Source: Mycolicibacterium neoaurum ATCC 25795
GTDB taxonomy: Bacteria > Actinomycetota > Actinomycetes > Mycobacteriales > Mycobacteriaceae
Reading direction: 5' to 3'
Assembly: GCF_000691525.1 (NCBI RefSeq)
Contig: NZ_JMDW01000011.1
Span: 62,001 to 126,000 of the forward strand
DNA: 64,000 nt
Part shown: positions 43,946-54,093 of the stretch, piece by piece
Numbering within the stretch: the first letter of the stretch is position 1
How the letters are laid out: each line of letters opens with the position of its first letter
Translations under genes and position numbers: made by a program
Notes under the pieces: generated by a model
Told to the model about the DNA's origin: nothing
Databases searched by the model: none
What the model saw: only the letters and a program-made list of their open reading frames with translations

Positions 43946-44278
43946 TCACGACGCGGAAGGACTCTGGCTGAAATCCGCCAGTGGCCAGCCCGCCGCTGCC
44001 AGTCGCGCCGCCACCCGCGCGACATTCTCGGGCCCGGGGTCGTGGTGGGTCTTTTCGGCGATGAACATCTCGATCTCCTCGCGGGTGATCGGATCGTCGT
44101 TGTCGGCGGGGGCGGCAGCCTCGGCGATGTTGAACACCACCTCTTTGATCTCCTCATCGGTCAGCGGCGTGCTACGCAACAGCGCGAGCAACGGCACCCG
44201 ATCGGGGCCGGGAACGCCATCGGGATAACCGGCACGCAACCAGTTCAGCACCGACGCCATCAACGATGAGACACTCAT
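43946..44278 (-). CDS. DUF3349 protein (Rv3046c-like)
   Basis: 110 residues, small helical protein: SLMASVLNWLRAGYPDGVP, VPLLALLRSTPLTDEEIKEVV and PITREEIEMFIAEKTHHDPGPENVARVAARLAAAGWPLA match DUF3349, a mycobacterial family also present as Rv0543c. Rv3046c occupies this place after adhC. Here its ATG overlaps the stop of the FAD subunit gene (ATGA), which makes it the last cistron of the molybdenum-hydroxylase operon. Role unknown; the coupling suggests it may assist that complex. Confidence 0.83.
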   Translation of the reverse strand: MSVSSLMASVLNWLRAGYPDGVPGPDRVPLLALLRSTPLTDEEIKEVVFNIAEAAAPADNDDPITREEIEMFIAEKTHHDPGPENVARVAARLAAAGWPLADFSQSPSAS

Positions 44279-45264
44279 CGATCGAGTGTATCGACGGCCC
44301 GCCGCAACGCCCGCACCACACTGTTACGGACAAGTCTGATCTTGAATCCGTTCTGCGCCAGCGGCTCAGCACCGACAACCAGCGCATCGGCCGCCGCGCC
44401 GAACGCGGTATCCGAGGGCGGTGCGCCGATCAACTGCCGTTCCGCGGCTGCCACCCGCCAAGGAGTGGCGGCCACCCCACCGAGCGCCACGGCGGCCGAG
44501 GTGATCTTCCCGTCGACGAGCTGCACTCCGGCGGCCACCGACACCAGGGCAAACGCATAGCTGTGCCGGTCGCGCACCTTCAGGTACCAACTGTGCCGGG
44601 CGTACGGTGACGGCGGGATCTCGACACCGGTGATCAGCTCACCTTCGCCCACCACATTGTCACGTTCGGCGTGATCGCCCGGCAGCACGAAGAAGTCGGC
44701 GATCGCGATCGTCCGCCGGCCGGCCGCCCCCTGCACGTGCACGTGGGCATCGAGTGCCGCGAGCGCGACCGCCATATCGGAGGGGTGCACGGCCACACAC
44801 GCCGCACTGGCACCGAACAGTGCATGCTCACGATTGACGCCTGTCCGGGCCGCGCACCCGCTGTCGGCAATCCGCTTGTTGCACTGGGTGAATGACGTGT
44901 CCATGAAGTACGGACAGCGAGTGCGCTGCATCAGATTGCCGCCGACGGTGGCCATATTGCGGATCTGGGTCGTGGCGCCGGAGAGGATGGCCTGCGCGAG
45001 CATCGGGTACTCACGCCGGATGTGACGATGGTTGGCCACGGCACTGTTGGTCGCCCCGGCACCGATCAGGACACCACCGTCCGCTGTGGTGGTGATCGAA
45101 CGCAGCTCCAACCGGCCGATGTCGACCAACACCGGCGGGGCCTCCACACCGAGTTTCATCAGGTCGAGAAGGTTGGTGCCACCGGCGTAGTAGCGACCAC
45201 CGTGGGCGCCCCGGCGCACCGCGTCGTCGACGGTCTCTGCGTGTACGAAGTCGAAGGTCTTCAC
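44275..45264 (-). CDS. Mo-hydroxylase FAD-binding (medium) subunit with extra Cys cluster motif
   Basis: 329 residues. FAD signatures YYAGGTNLLDLMKLG (26-40) and TVGGNLMQRTRCPYF. Cys117, Cys128 and Cys137 in the insert RCPYFMDTSFTQCNKR...SGCAA match the [4Fe-4S] segment of PaoB (YagS), which ordinary CoxM or xanthine dehydrogenase subunits lack. It therefore belongs to the aldehyde oxidoreductase (PaoABC) type. GTG start at 45264 overlaps the small-subunit stop by four bases; stop overlaps the DUF3349 gene. Confidence 0.88.
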   Translation of the reverse strand: MKTFDFVHAETVDDAVRRGAHGGRYYAGGTNLLDLMKLGVEAPPVLVDIGRLELRSITTTADGGVLIGAGATNSAVANHRHIRREYPMLAQAILSGATTQIRNMATVGGNLMQRTRCPYFMDTSFTQCNKRIADSGCAARTGVNREHALFGASAACVAVHPSDMAVALAALDAHVHVQGAAGRRTIAIADFFVLPGDHAERDNVVGEGELITGVEIPPSPYARHSWYLKVRDRHSYAFALVSVAAGVQLVDGKITSAAVALGGVAATPWRVAAAERQLIGAPPSDTAFGAAADALVVGAEPLAQNGFKIRLVRNSVVRALRRAVDTLDR

Positions 45265-45770
45265 CGGGCGGCCTCCTTGATGGCGGCGAGAATGTTGGCG
45301 TAGGCACCACAACGACAGATGTTGCCTGCCATCCGTTCCCGGATCTCGTCGTCGGACAGTTCTTTCGGTCCTTCGGCGAGGTTGCACCGAGCCCCGATGA
45401 AGCTGGCCGCGGACAGATCCCCACGCGCATGCTCACGCAGCAATGCACGTGCCGAGGTGATCTGGCCCGGGGTGCAGTAACCGCACTGAAAGCCGTCATG
45501 GGCAACGAAAGCCCGCTGCACACAATCTAATTCGTCACCCGATTCGATGGTCTCGACGGTTGAGCCGGTGATCGAGACCGCCAGCGTCAGGCAGCTCAGT
45601 ACCCGCTCACCGTCCACGGTCACCGTGCAGGCACCGCACAGTCCGTGGTCGCACCCCTTCTTGGTCCCGGTCAGACCCAGATCTTCCCGCAACAGATCGA
45701 GCAGGGTGGTGCGGACATCGATATGCAGCTGTCGCGGCGTTCCGTTGATCGTCAACTCGAGCTCGGTCAT
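45261..45770 (-). CDS. Mo-hydroxylase [2Fe-2S] small subunit
   Basis: 169 residues with two iron-sulfur motifs: plant-type cluster Cys40, Cys45, Cys48, Cys60 (GCDHGLCGAC, VLSC) and the helical domain Cys96, Cys99, Cys152, Cys154 (QCGYC, ICRC). These pass electrons from the Mo centre to FAD. No Tat signal is present, unlike E. coli PaoA, so the complex should be cytoplasmic. It overlaps both neighbours by four bases (45767-45770 and 45261-45264). Confidence 0.93.
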   Translation of the reverse strand: MTELELTINGTPRQLHIDVRTTLLDLLREDLGLTGTKKGCDHGLCGACTVTVDGERVLSCLTLAVSITGSTVETIESGDELDCVQRAFVAHDGFQCGYCTPGQITSARALLREHARGDLSAASFIGARCNLAEGPKELSDDEIRERMAGNICRCGAYANILAAIKEAAR

Positions 45771-47947
45771 GGCTGTCCCTCCAGCAGCGACTCCACCGTG
45801 ATCGGCAGGTCGTGTATCCGTTTACCGGTGGCGTGATAGATCGCGTTGGCGATCGCGGCGGGTACCCCGCAGGTCCCGATCTCACCGATCCCACGGACCC
45901 CGACCGGATCGAGGCCGTAGTCCGGGGTGTCGACGAAGCTGATGTCGAAATCAGGGGTGTCGGCATGGGTGGGCACGTAGTACTCACCGAGCGGAACTCC
46001 GGAATTCTCGTCGAAGGGCACCTGTTCCAGCAGTGCCATACCCAGCCCGAAGATGATGCCGCCCATCACCTGATTGGTGGCCAACTTCGGATTGAGCACC
46101 CGCCCACAGTCCATCACGGCGGTCCAACGTGTGACGCTCGCTCGCCCGATCTCCTCGTCGACCTCGACTTCGCAGAAATGGGCGCCGAACGACTGGGACA
46201 GCGGGCCTGTGTCGGCCGGCCCCTCGCTGGCGACCGTGAAGCTCAGTCGGTCGGCCAGTCCCGGGGTGTCTGCGAGAACGGCGCACAACTCCGATACGGA
46301 CCCGACCGGACGGCCGAGTCGCCGGCGCCACTGTCGCCCGGCAAGATCGACCGCGGAACCGACGGTTGCTGTCGTCTGGGACGCACCGCTGTAGGGGGCA
46401 TCGGCGAAAGTCGAATCCCCGGAGTCGAAGCTCACCGCGTCCAGCGGGAGCCCGGTCGCATCGGCAGCGATCTGTGTCATCACCGTGCGCACACCGGTAC
46501 CGATCTCATGGGTGGCTGCCGAGAACCGGACACGGCCGTCGGACGTGGTCGTCACCCGGCAGCCGGCGGGCATCCGCCGTCCCGGATAGCTTGCCGTGGC
46601 CATCCCCCAACCGACCTGGACACCGTTGCGCTGCATTGCCCTCGGGATCGGTGATCGTTGTGCCCAGCCGAAACGCTCGGCACCCTGCAGATAGCAATCG
46701 CGGAGATGCTTGCCCGACCACGGGCGGCCGGTCGGCTGGTCGGTATCCGGATCGTTGACCATCCGCAACGCCACCGGGTCGACACCGAGCGAGTCCGCCA
46801 GTTCGTCCATGCCGACTTCGAGTGCGAACAACCCGGGCGCCTCCCCCGGTCCACGCATGAAACACGGTGTCGGGGCGTTGATCCTGGCCACGGTGTGCGA
46901 TACCGCCATGCGTGGCGAATGGTAGAGGAAACGCGCCGACAGACCGACCGGCTCACAGAAATGGGCCACCGTGGAAGTTTCGGTGACCGTGTGTTGTTCG
47001 GTGCTCAGCAAGGTGCCGTCGTCATCGGCGACCAGCGCCAGTTGCTGCTGGGTGCGCGGACGATGACCGGTGGAGGTGAACATCTGGCTGCGGGTCAGAA
47101 CCAGCTTCACCGGACGGCCTACCTCTTTGGCGGCAACGGCGCACAACACGACGTGCATCCACAAAAAGCTCTTGGAACCGAACGCTCCGCCCACCAACGG
47201 TGAAAGGATGCGTACTCGATCTTCGTCGATGCCCAGGTAGGCCGCCAGCACCCGCCGTTCACCGGTGATCCAGCGGGTGGCGTCGTGCACCGTCAGGTAC
47301 TCGCCGTCCCACGACGCGATGGTGGCGGCGAGCTCTATCGGATAGTGGGTGTTCACCGGTGTGGTGAACCTGCCCGCCACCCGGACGCCGGAGGGTTCCG
47401 CGACCGGGCCGCGGTGTTCCTGCAGCTTCTCCTCGTCGAGTTTGACGAAGTGATCGGGACGATATGTGCCGTGCCGGATCTGGCCGCCCTTCTGGTCGGG
47501 GGGCACCGGTTGCGCCATCACCGCGGCGGCGCCCAACTGGGCCGGAGCCTCGATGTACACGAAGTCCATCAGTGCCGCGGCCGCGACGGCGTCCTGCACG
47601 GTCTCGGCCACCACCACCGCCAGGTGCTGACCGACATGTTGAACGGTCAGATCCGACAGCGGCGGACGCCGTTCCAGGGGAAGGTCCCAGGTGAGGTCCT
47701 CGGGCAATACGTGTAGCGGCGGACAATTCAACGGTGTCAGGACGTGCAACACGCCGGGTGCCGCAGCGGCACGCGCCGCGGCAGCCGCCACCGCTTCGGC
47801 CGTGACCGTCGCGTGCGCCACTTCCGATTGCACCAGCACGGCATGAACCAGACCCGGCACCTGGTGATCCGCGGTGTAACGCGCAGTCCCGGTGACCTTT
47901 TCGTGCCCCTCGACCCGGTCGATGGGACGACCGATCTGCGCGGTCAC
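45767..47947 (-). CDS. Molybdopterin-binding large subunit, xanthine dehydrogenase/aldehyde oxidoreductase family
   Basis: 726 residues, the normal size for the catalytic subunit. Motifs: GRPIDRVEGHEKVTGTARYTAD, VGGAFGSKSFLW, FMRGPGEAPGLFALEVGMDELA (PaoC-like), SGASQTTATVG and the catalytic Glu in GVRGIGEIGTCG. It binds molybdopterin cytosine dinucleotide and hydroxylates an aldehyde or N-heterocycle. The GTG at 47947 was chosen because its GTGA overlaps the cupin stop; the longer frame runs into that gene. Substrate unknown. Confidence 0.9.
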   Translation of the reverse strand: MTAQIGRPIDRVEGHEKVTGTARYTADHQVPGLVHAVLVQSEVAHATVTAEAVAAAAARAAAAPGVLHVLTPLNCPPLHVLPEDLTWDLPLERRPPLSDLTVQHVGQHLAVVVAETVQDAVAAAALMDFVYIEAPAQLGAAAVMAQPVPPDQKGGQIRHGTYRPDHFVKLDEEKLQEHRGPVAEPSGVRVAGRFTTPVNTHYPIELAATIASWDGEYLTVHDATRWITGERRVLAAYLGIDEDRVRILSPLVGGAFGSKSFLWMHVVLCAVAAKEVGRPVKLVLTRSQMFTSTGHRPRTQQQLALVADDDGTLLSTEQHTVTETSTVAHFCEPVGLSARFLYHSPRMAVSHTVARINAPTPCFMRGPGEAPGLFALEVGMDELADSLGVDPVALRMVNDPDTDQPTGRPWSGKHLRDCYLQGAERFGWAQRSPIPRAMQRNGVQVGWGMATASYPGRRMPAGCRVTTTSDGRVRFSAATHEIGTGVRTVMTQIAADATGLPLDAVSFDSGDSTFADAPYSGASQTTATVGSAVDLAGRQWRRRLGRPVGSVSELCAVLADTPGLADRLSFTVASEGPADTGPLSQSFGAHFCEVEVDEEIGRASVTRWTAVMDCGRVLNPKLATNQVMGGIIFGLGMALLEQVPFDENSGVPLGEYYVPTHADTPDFDISFVDTPDYGLDPVGVRGIGEIGTCGVPAAIANAIYHATGKRIHDLPITVESLLEGQP

Positions 47948-49002
47948 CGGTCCAGCGGATTGCTGCGCGGCACGATCAGCGGGTCGGCGGTCGTGCGGGG
48001 AAAGTCCGGTAGATCGTCGATATGGGTGTCGAACGCGGCGGCCAGCACGGATCGGGAGTACGCGCTCACCGAGGCCTTGTACCCGATATCGGCGGGGAAC
48101 GGCTGATCGAAGAAGATCAGGAAGTGCCACTCGTCGGCACCGGTGTTCTCGATGTGGTGTGGGTATGCGCGGGGGATGAAGTAGACGTCACCGGCGGCGA
48201 GGTTCCAGGTGTCCAGTGTCCCATCGGGATTCATGACCGTCATCCGGGCCTGACCACTCTGCACGTAGCCCATCTCCGCGGTCACGGGATGCCAGTGCGG
48301 CTCACGCATGCCATCCTCGCCGACGCGAAGCGAATACATCGAGATATCTTTCAGCGCAGGCCAGAACTGGTCCCTTGCGAACCGGGCATTGCCGTAGGCG
48401 TAGGTGAGCCCGGGCGGCTGAGCCTCGATGTCGAAACGATGCGGATCCTTGAAGTAGGCACTCGGCGGGACATCGGGCTCTCCCGCCACCGCGGCAAGGG
48501 TCCGGTCACGGGTGTCGCGGTGGATCTTGGCCATATCCGCTGCCGGCAGATCGTAGGTGTTGCCGAGCACGGCGTCACTGAAGGCACCCATGGTGGCCCC
48601 GAACCCGAAATCCTCCGGCCGCTCGTTGCGGAAGGCGATGATGAATTCACACGGCTCGGAGCCGATGTTCTCGATGTGATGCAGTGCGCCGGAATCGATG
48701 TGGAACATCTGCCCGGCCGTGACGACGAAGCTGGCGAATCGGCTGCCGTTGTCGAGCACGGAGACCAGCGCGGTACCGGCAACACAATAGGTCAGTTCGT
48801 TGGCGTTGGCGTGCCAGTGCGGCGTGCGCATGACACCCGGGTTGAGCACCAGCCTCTTGATGGACAGATTCTTCAGAATCGGAAAACTGTCGGCGGTCAC
48901 GCGGTGGATCGAGCCGAGCTCACTGCGTTCGACGTCATCACTGTCGAGCAGCGAGATGCGGTGGGTTTCGGGACGCGATGCGGTGGTCATGAAAGTCAGC
49001 AT
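47944..49002 (-). CDS. Bicupin, oxalate decarboxylase-like
   Basis: 352 residues with two cupin domains, each keeping a full metal set: His62, His64, Glu69, His108 and His236, His238, Glu243, His282. That is the OxdC/OxdD layout (Mn2+, oxalate to formate and CO2), though the OxdC lid sequence is not seen, so oxalate may not be the substrate. GAGGAGG is 3-4 bases before the ATG at 49002; ATG at 48990 is the alternative. First gene of the Mo-hydroxylase operon, next to a regulator gene on the other strand. Confidence 0.85.
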   Translation of the reverse strand: MLTFMTTASRPETHRISLLDSDDVERSELGSIHRVTADSFPILKNLSIKRLVLNPGVMRTPHWHANANELTYCVAGTALVSVLDNGSRFASFVVTAGQMFHIDSGALHHIENIGSEPCEFIIAFRNERPEDFGFGATMGAFSDAVLGNTYDLPAADMAKIHRDTRDRTLAAVAGEPDVPPSAYFKDPHRFDIEAQPPGLTYAYGNARFARDQFWPALKDISMYSLRVGEDGMREPHWHPVTAEMGYVQSGQARMTVMNPDGTLDTWNLAAGDVYFIPRAYPHHIENTGADEWHFLIFFDQPFPADIGYKASVSAYSRSVLAAAFDTHIDDLPDFPRTTADPLIVPRSNPLDR

Positions 49003-49168
49003 GCCCCTCCTCGGCTGCCCGGTCGACGAAGTTGACCTGCATTGGCAACAACGGATTTCCCGATACGGAAATACCTGTTATCCCCCATGTTCGGTGGTCC
49101 GGCCGGTGCGGAGCGCCATCGGGTGCGACAATATCGCCGCGCCGAACGGGCCAGGCAGAAGGGACGGC

Positions 49169-49822
49169 ATGAGCACATTGCGAGTAGTCATCGCCGACGA
49201 CGATGTACTACTGCGGGAGGGCCTTGCCAGCCTGCTGCAACGCGAGGGTTTCGAGGTCGCCGGACAGGCCGGGGATGCCTCCGAGTTGTTGACGCTGGTC
49301 GAGAAGGAACAACCGCATCTCGTCCTGGTGGACATTCGGATGCCGCCCAACCATGACGCCGAAGGGCTGGACGCGGCCCGCACCATTCGGGAACGCTCAC
49401 CGGACACCGCTATCCTGGTGTTATCGGCCCACGTCGACGTCGACCATGCGATGGAACTGCTCGCCGGTGGTCGCAGCATCGGATATCTGCTGAAGAGCCG
49501 GGTCACCGACGTATCCGACTTCGTGGACACCGTGCGCCGCATAGCCAACGGCGCATCCGTCGTCGATCCGGCTCTGGTCGCCGAATTGGTGTCGGCTCGG
49601 CGGCGCGATGATCCGCTTGCCGCACTGAGTGCCCGCGAGCGCGAGGTGCTGACGCTGATGGCCGAAGGGCTGTCCAACGCCGGCATCGGCCGCCGGTTGT
49701 GGGTCACCGAGGGAACCGTGGAGAAGCACGTGCGCAGCATCCTCACCAAGCTGGATCTGCCCGAAACCGGTGACGATCATCGCCGCGTGCGGGCCGTGAT
49801 CATGTTCCTGGAATCGCGTTAG
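49169..49822 (+). CDS. NarL/LuxR-family response regulator
   Basis: 217 residues. Receiver domain: acidic pocket IADDDV (9-13), phosphorylation Asp55 in LVLVDIRMP, Lys in LLKSRV. LuxR helix-turn-helix near the C-terminus: LSAREREVLTLMAEGLSNAGIGRRLWVTEGTVEKHV. It is 166 bases from the divergent bicupin/Mo-hydroxylase operon and likely controls it or responds with the kinase at 50269. AGAAGGG lies upstream of the ATG at 49169. Its stop overlaps the stop of the convergent receiver gene. Confidence 0.92.
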   Translation: MSTLRVVIADDDVLLREGLASLLQREGFEVAGQAGDASELLTLVEKEQPHLVLVDIRMPPNHDAEGLDAARTIRERSPDTAILVLSAHVDVDHAMELLAGGRSIGYLLKSRVTDVSDFVDTVRRIANGASVVDPALVAELVSARRRDDPLAALSAREREVLTLMAEGLSNAGIGRRLWVTEGTVEKHVRSILTKLDLPETGDDHRRVRAVIMFLESR

Positions 49823-50166
49823 CGACCGATCAGTTCGCGGATCCGATCCGGTGAAAGGGTCAGTTTGGGCAGAAAGCCGAGTGCCGGACTGGCCACGATC
49901 AGGTCGGCGAAATCCTGTTCGTCGTGGGTCGAGGTGAGGATCACCGCTACCCCGTCGAGTTGACTGGCCACGTCGAAACCGCTGTCGGCGCCCAGATCGA
50001 CATCCACCAACGCGATATCGGGATGCAACTGGGCGGTCAGACGTACCGCCTCGTCCGCGCAACCGGCGGTCCCCACGACCTCGAAACCCCCGCGTTCCAA
50101 CATGCTGCGCGCGGCAGCACAGAATGCGGCACTATCGTCGACGATCAAACAGCGTGCGGCATCCAT
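49819..50166 (-). CDS. Stand-alone response-regulator receiver domain
   Basis: 115 residues, a single receiver with no output domain: LIVDDSAA (Asp10-Asp11), phosphorylation Asp55 in IALVDVDLG, Thr in VILTSTHD and Lys in FLPKLTLS. It lies between the NarL regulator and the histidine kinase but on the other strand. It may be a phosphate sink or connector in the same pathway. ATG at 50166; the frame continues upstream without similarity. Confidence 0.85.
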   Translation of the reverse strand: MDAARCLIVDDSAAFCAAARSMLERGGFEVVGTAGCADEAVRLTAQLHPDIALVDVDLGADSGFDVASQLDGVAVILTSTHDEQDFADLIVASPALGFLPKLTLSPDRIRELIGR

Positions 50167-50255
50167 GACTCCAGAGTGGCAGGCCCGCGCCGCGCCGGCA
50201 TTACCGTTAACGGGAAACTTCTGGTTCCGCCACCACCAGTGCGGCTGCCAACTCC

Positions 50256-50261
50256 TACGAT
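50256..50261 (+). promoter_or_regulatory. -10 box (TACGAT), likely leaderless start
   Basis: TACGAT ends 7 bases before the GTG of the histidine kinase at 50269; no ribosome binding site is visible. Confidence 0.45.
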
Positions 50262-50268
50262 CATCGGC

Positions 50269-51777
50269 GTGAACTGGCGAACCCTTTCGAGCCGGGCGTT
50301 GGCGCAAGTCGTGCGGCCGACCGCGCGACCGTTGTGGGTCGGCATCCTGGTGGGTCTGGGATTCCTGGCGGCTGAGGTCGGTCTGGTTGCGGCGCTTCGG
50401 ATCGTTGCTCCGGAGAACGCCTTCGGAGCATTGTTGTTGCTGGGTGTGCTCGTGGTCTCGGCCGGCTGGGATTTCCCGCTCGCCATCGCGACATCACTGG
50501 CCAGCGCGGCTGTGTACGCATATCTGCATCTGGAGGGGCGCGATTCGCTGGCTCCGGCGTTGGCGGTGTTCCTGACGTTGGCGCTGCTGACCAATGTGCT
50601 GGTGGGCCAGGCGCGGCTGCGGGCGGCCGAGGCCGAACTGCGCCGGAAGGAGGCCCTGGGGCTCGCCGGGCAGCAGGCGGCGTTGCGTCGGCTCGCGACC
50701 CTGGTGGCCCGGACTGCCGACCTGTCTGAGATCTACCAGGTCGCGGTGCGCGAACTTGCGCACAGTCTCGCCGTCGATCACGTCACCCTGGTGCGTTTCC
50801 GGCCTGATAACAGCTGCCTGGTGGTCGCCGCACACGATCTACCCGAGGTACCGGGATTCGGTGTGGGTGAGGAGTTTTCGTTGTCAGGCGACAACATGAG
50901 TGGCCAGATCTACGCCACGGGAACGCCGACGCGTATCGACGATTACGCGGGTGCCGCCGGCCCCATCGCCGCGCGCTTGCACGAACTGGGCGTCCGATGC
51001 GGTGCCGGTGCGCCGCTGATCGTCGCAGGCGCGGTGCGCGGCGCGCTGCTGGTCGGAGCTCGTCGACCCGCATCGATCTCGCGCAGTTGCGAGGACCATC
51101 TCGGAGACTTCGCCGACCTGGTGTCCACCGCGATCGCCAATACCGAGACGCGCGCCGCCTTGACGGCCTCCCGGGCGCGGTTGGTCGCGGCCGCCGACGA
51201 GGCCCGGCGCGGTTTCGAACGCGACCTGCACGACGGCGCCCAACAGCGGATTGTGTCGTTGAGTCTGGAACTGCGCGCCCTCGAGGCGACGACCACGGAC
51301 GCATCACTACGCGACGATCTGGGACGGGTCGTCGGTGGGCTCGCCGAACTACACACCGATCTGCAAGAGCTTTCTCGCGGTATGCATCCGGCGGTTCTTT
51401 CGCGCGGCGGGTTGCGTCCTGCACTGCGGGCACTGGCGCGCCGCTGCACCGTTCCCGTCGAGCTGGATATCGACGTCGATGCCCGGCTTCCGGAATCGGT
51501 GGAGGTCGCGGCGTACTACGTCGTCGCCGAGGCACTGACCAATGCCGCCAAGTACGCCGAGGCGGAGGTCGTCACGGTTCGTGTTGCCGCGGCCGAGGGA
51601 ATGCTGACGCTGTCGGTCAGCGACGACGGCGTCGGGGGCGCTGTCGCGGGTGCCGGCTCGGGGCTCGGTGGGTTGCGCGACCGGGTGGAGGCGCTGTCGG
51701 GTCAGCTGGACATCGACAGCCCACCCGGCGTCGGCACCACCGTCACCGCAGTGGTCCCCGCACCGGTCAACGGCTGA
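50269..51777 (+). CDS. Sensor histidine kinase (DUF4118-GAF-HisKA_3)
   Basis: 502 residues. Three or four N-terminal membrane helices (about 22-112) of DUF4118/KdpD type, a linker coiled coil (RLRAAEAELRRKEALGLAGQQAAL), a GAF domain (about 150-295), then HisKA_3 with the phosphorylated His321 in ERDLHDGAQQRIVSLSLEL and an HATPase_c with EALTNAAKYA and SDDGVGGA. It probably phosphorylates the NarL regulator at 49169 and perhaps the single receiver. GTG start at 50269 with a leaderless-type box. Confidence 0.9.
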   Translation: MNWRTLSSRALAQVVRPTARPLWVGILVGLGFLAAEVGLVAALRIVAPENAFGALLLLGVLVVSAGWDFPLAIATSLASAAVYAYLHLEGRDSLAPALAVFLTLALLTNVLVGQARLRAAEAELRRKEALGLAGQQAALRRLATLVARTADLSEIYQVAVRELAHSLAVDHVTLVRFRPDNSCLVVAAHDLPEVPGFGVGEEFSLSGDNMSGQIYATGTPTRIDDYAGAAGPIAARLHELGVRCGAGAPLIVAGAVRGALLVGARRPASISRSCEDHLGDFADLVSTAIANTETRAALTASRARLVAAADEARRGFERDLHDGAQQRIVSLSLELRALEATTTDASLRDDLGRVVGGLAELHTDLQELSRGMHPAVLSRGGLRPALRALARRCTVPVELDIDVDARLPESVEVAAYYVVAEALTNAAKYAEAEVVTVRVAAAEGMLTLSVSDDGVGGAVAGAGSGLGGLRDRVEALSGQLDIDSPPGVGTTVTAVVPAPVNG

Positions 51778-51940
51778 ACTGCAATACCCGGCAAGGCGGT
51801 GTCGCGGCCCGCTCCCGTGCGACTTGTCCCAGGTAGGACGGGTGGCGACGTTGGGCTTCGCGCAATGCCCGCAGGTTGCGCTGGGCGCGCCGGGGGGAAA
51901 GCTCGACGACGTTGCTATCGCTGATGCTGGACGCAGCCAT
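51767..51940 (-). CDS. Small hypothetical protein (57 residues) with strong ribosome site
   Basis: The ATG at 51940 has AAGGAG 6 bases upstream, better than most genes here. The protein is basic and soluble: NVVELSPRRAQRNLRALREAQRRHPSYLGQVARERA. There is no known family and no signal peptide. It overlaps the 3' end of the kinase by 11 bases, convergent. It resembles the short mycobacterial proteins often missed by annotation. Confidence 0.65.
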   Translation of the reverse strand: MAASSISDSNVVELSPRRAQRNLRALREAQRRHPSYLGQVARERAATPPCRVLQFSR

Positions 51941-52109
51941 GATGTTCTCCTTGCGCCGGTGTCCGACCGTCACCGTCCACATTCCGCCGCGAACCGATGA
52001 GGGACCTCAACGAAAGCCGTGAACTTCGTGAGAATGCCCATCCGGGACCACTCACAAACCGGCCCGGAATCAGCACGCCGAACATTCTGCGCGCGTGCTG
52101 CGCCTGCGC

Positions 52110-53192
<1,083 letters not shown>

Positions 53193-53942
53193 TCAGCCGA
53201 CGGCGTGTTCGGAGTTGTCCTGACGCCGCACCGCATCGTGGATCGGCTGGTCAGGGTCGATCTCGACGCCCATCAGCTCGGCAGTCCCATTGACCGCGCC
53301 CATCATGATCGTCGTCATGTGCGCCACGAAATCCTCGGCGGGCATCCGACGGGTGTTGTCATCGTTGCCCCCGAGCCACCAGTCGGTGGCCGAGGCCGCG
53401 GTGCCGAACAGCGCGAACGCCGCCAGTTCGAACACCTCGGGCTTGAGGTTCATGTCCTTGAGTTCACCGCTGACCATCTCGGCGATGGCCAGGGTGATGT
53501 CCCGGCCGCGGTTGACGGTGGACATCGCGGCCGCCGACTGATCGGCGAACCGGCCCTGCAGCAGGAACCGCACCACATTGGGGTGCTGGTCGACCAGCTC
53601 GACATAGTGTTCGACGGCGCGACCGATCACCTGGCGCGCCGAGTCGGATTCGATGTTGATCGACGGGATGACGGCCGCGTACAGCATGTCCCGCATCCGC
53701 TCGCCGATCTGGGCGAACATGTCGGACTTGTCGGTGAAGTGCCGGTAGATCTTCGGCTTCGCGGTCCCCGCCTCTTCGGCGATCTCACGCACGCTGACGT
53801 TGGGTCCGAGCCGGTCGATGGCACGGAATGCCGCCTCCACGATCTCCGCGCGCACCTTCTTGCGGTGCTCGCGCCATCGTTCGCTGCGCGCGTCAACCTT
53901 CACCCCGGGCTGCCCGGTGAGCGGAATGGATGGTCTACGCAC
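53193..53942 (-). CDS. TetR-family regulator (Rv3050c-like)
   Basis: 249 residues. An N-terminal extension (RRPSIPLTGQPGVKVDARSERWREHRKKVR) precedes the TetR helix-turn-helix IVEAAFRAIDRLGPNVSVREIAEEAGTAKPKIYRHFTDKSDMFAQIG, then an effector domain with EHYVELVDQHPNVVRFLLQG. GTG at 53942 gives the conserved mycobacterial N-terminus; the longer frame runs into antisense sequence. It is next to nrdF2, as Rv3050c is. Regulon unknown. Confidence 0.88.
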   Translation of the reverse strand: MRRPSIPLTGQPGVKVDARSERWREHRKKVRAEIVEAAFRAIDRLGPNVSVREIAEEAGTAKPKIYRHFTDKSDMFAQIGERMRDMLYAAVIPSINIESDSARQVIGRAVEHYVELVDQHPNVVRFLLQGRFADQSAAAMSTVNRGRDITLAIAEMVSGELKDMNLKPEVFELAAFALFGTAASATDWWLGGNDDNTRRMPAEDFVAHMTTIMMGAVNGTAELMGVEIDPDQPIHDAVRRQDNSEHAVG

Positions 53943-54093
53943 CCGACTACTGTACCGGGAGGGTCCGCTGACCTGCTCGGACAGCCCCGCTTCGACCCGC
54001 CGACCGTACCGTCGCGAACTTTGCTCGCGCGACAGTCGGCGAACCATACGAGTAGCATCGCCATGTCATGCCCACACTCACCGAGACGAGCGA

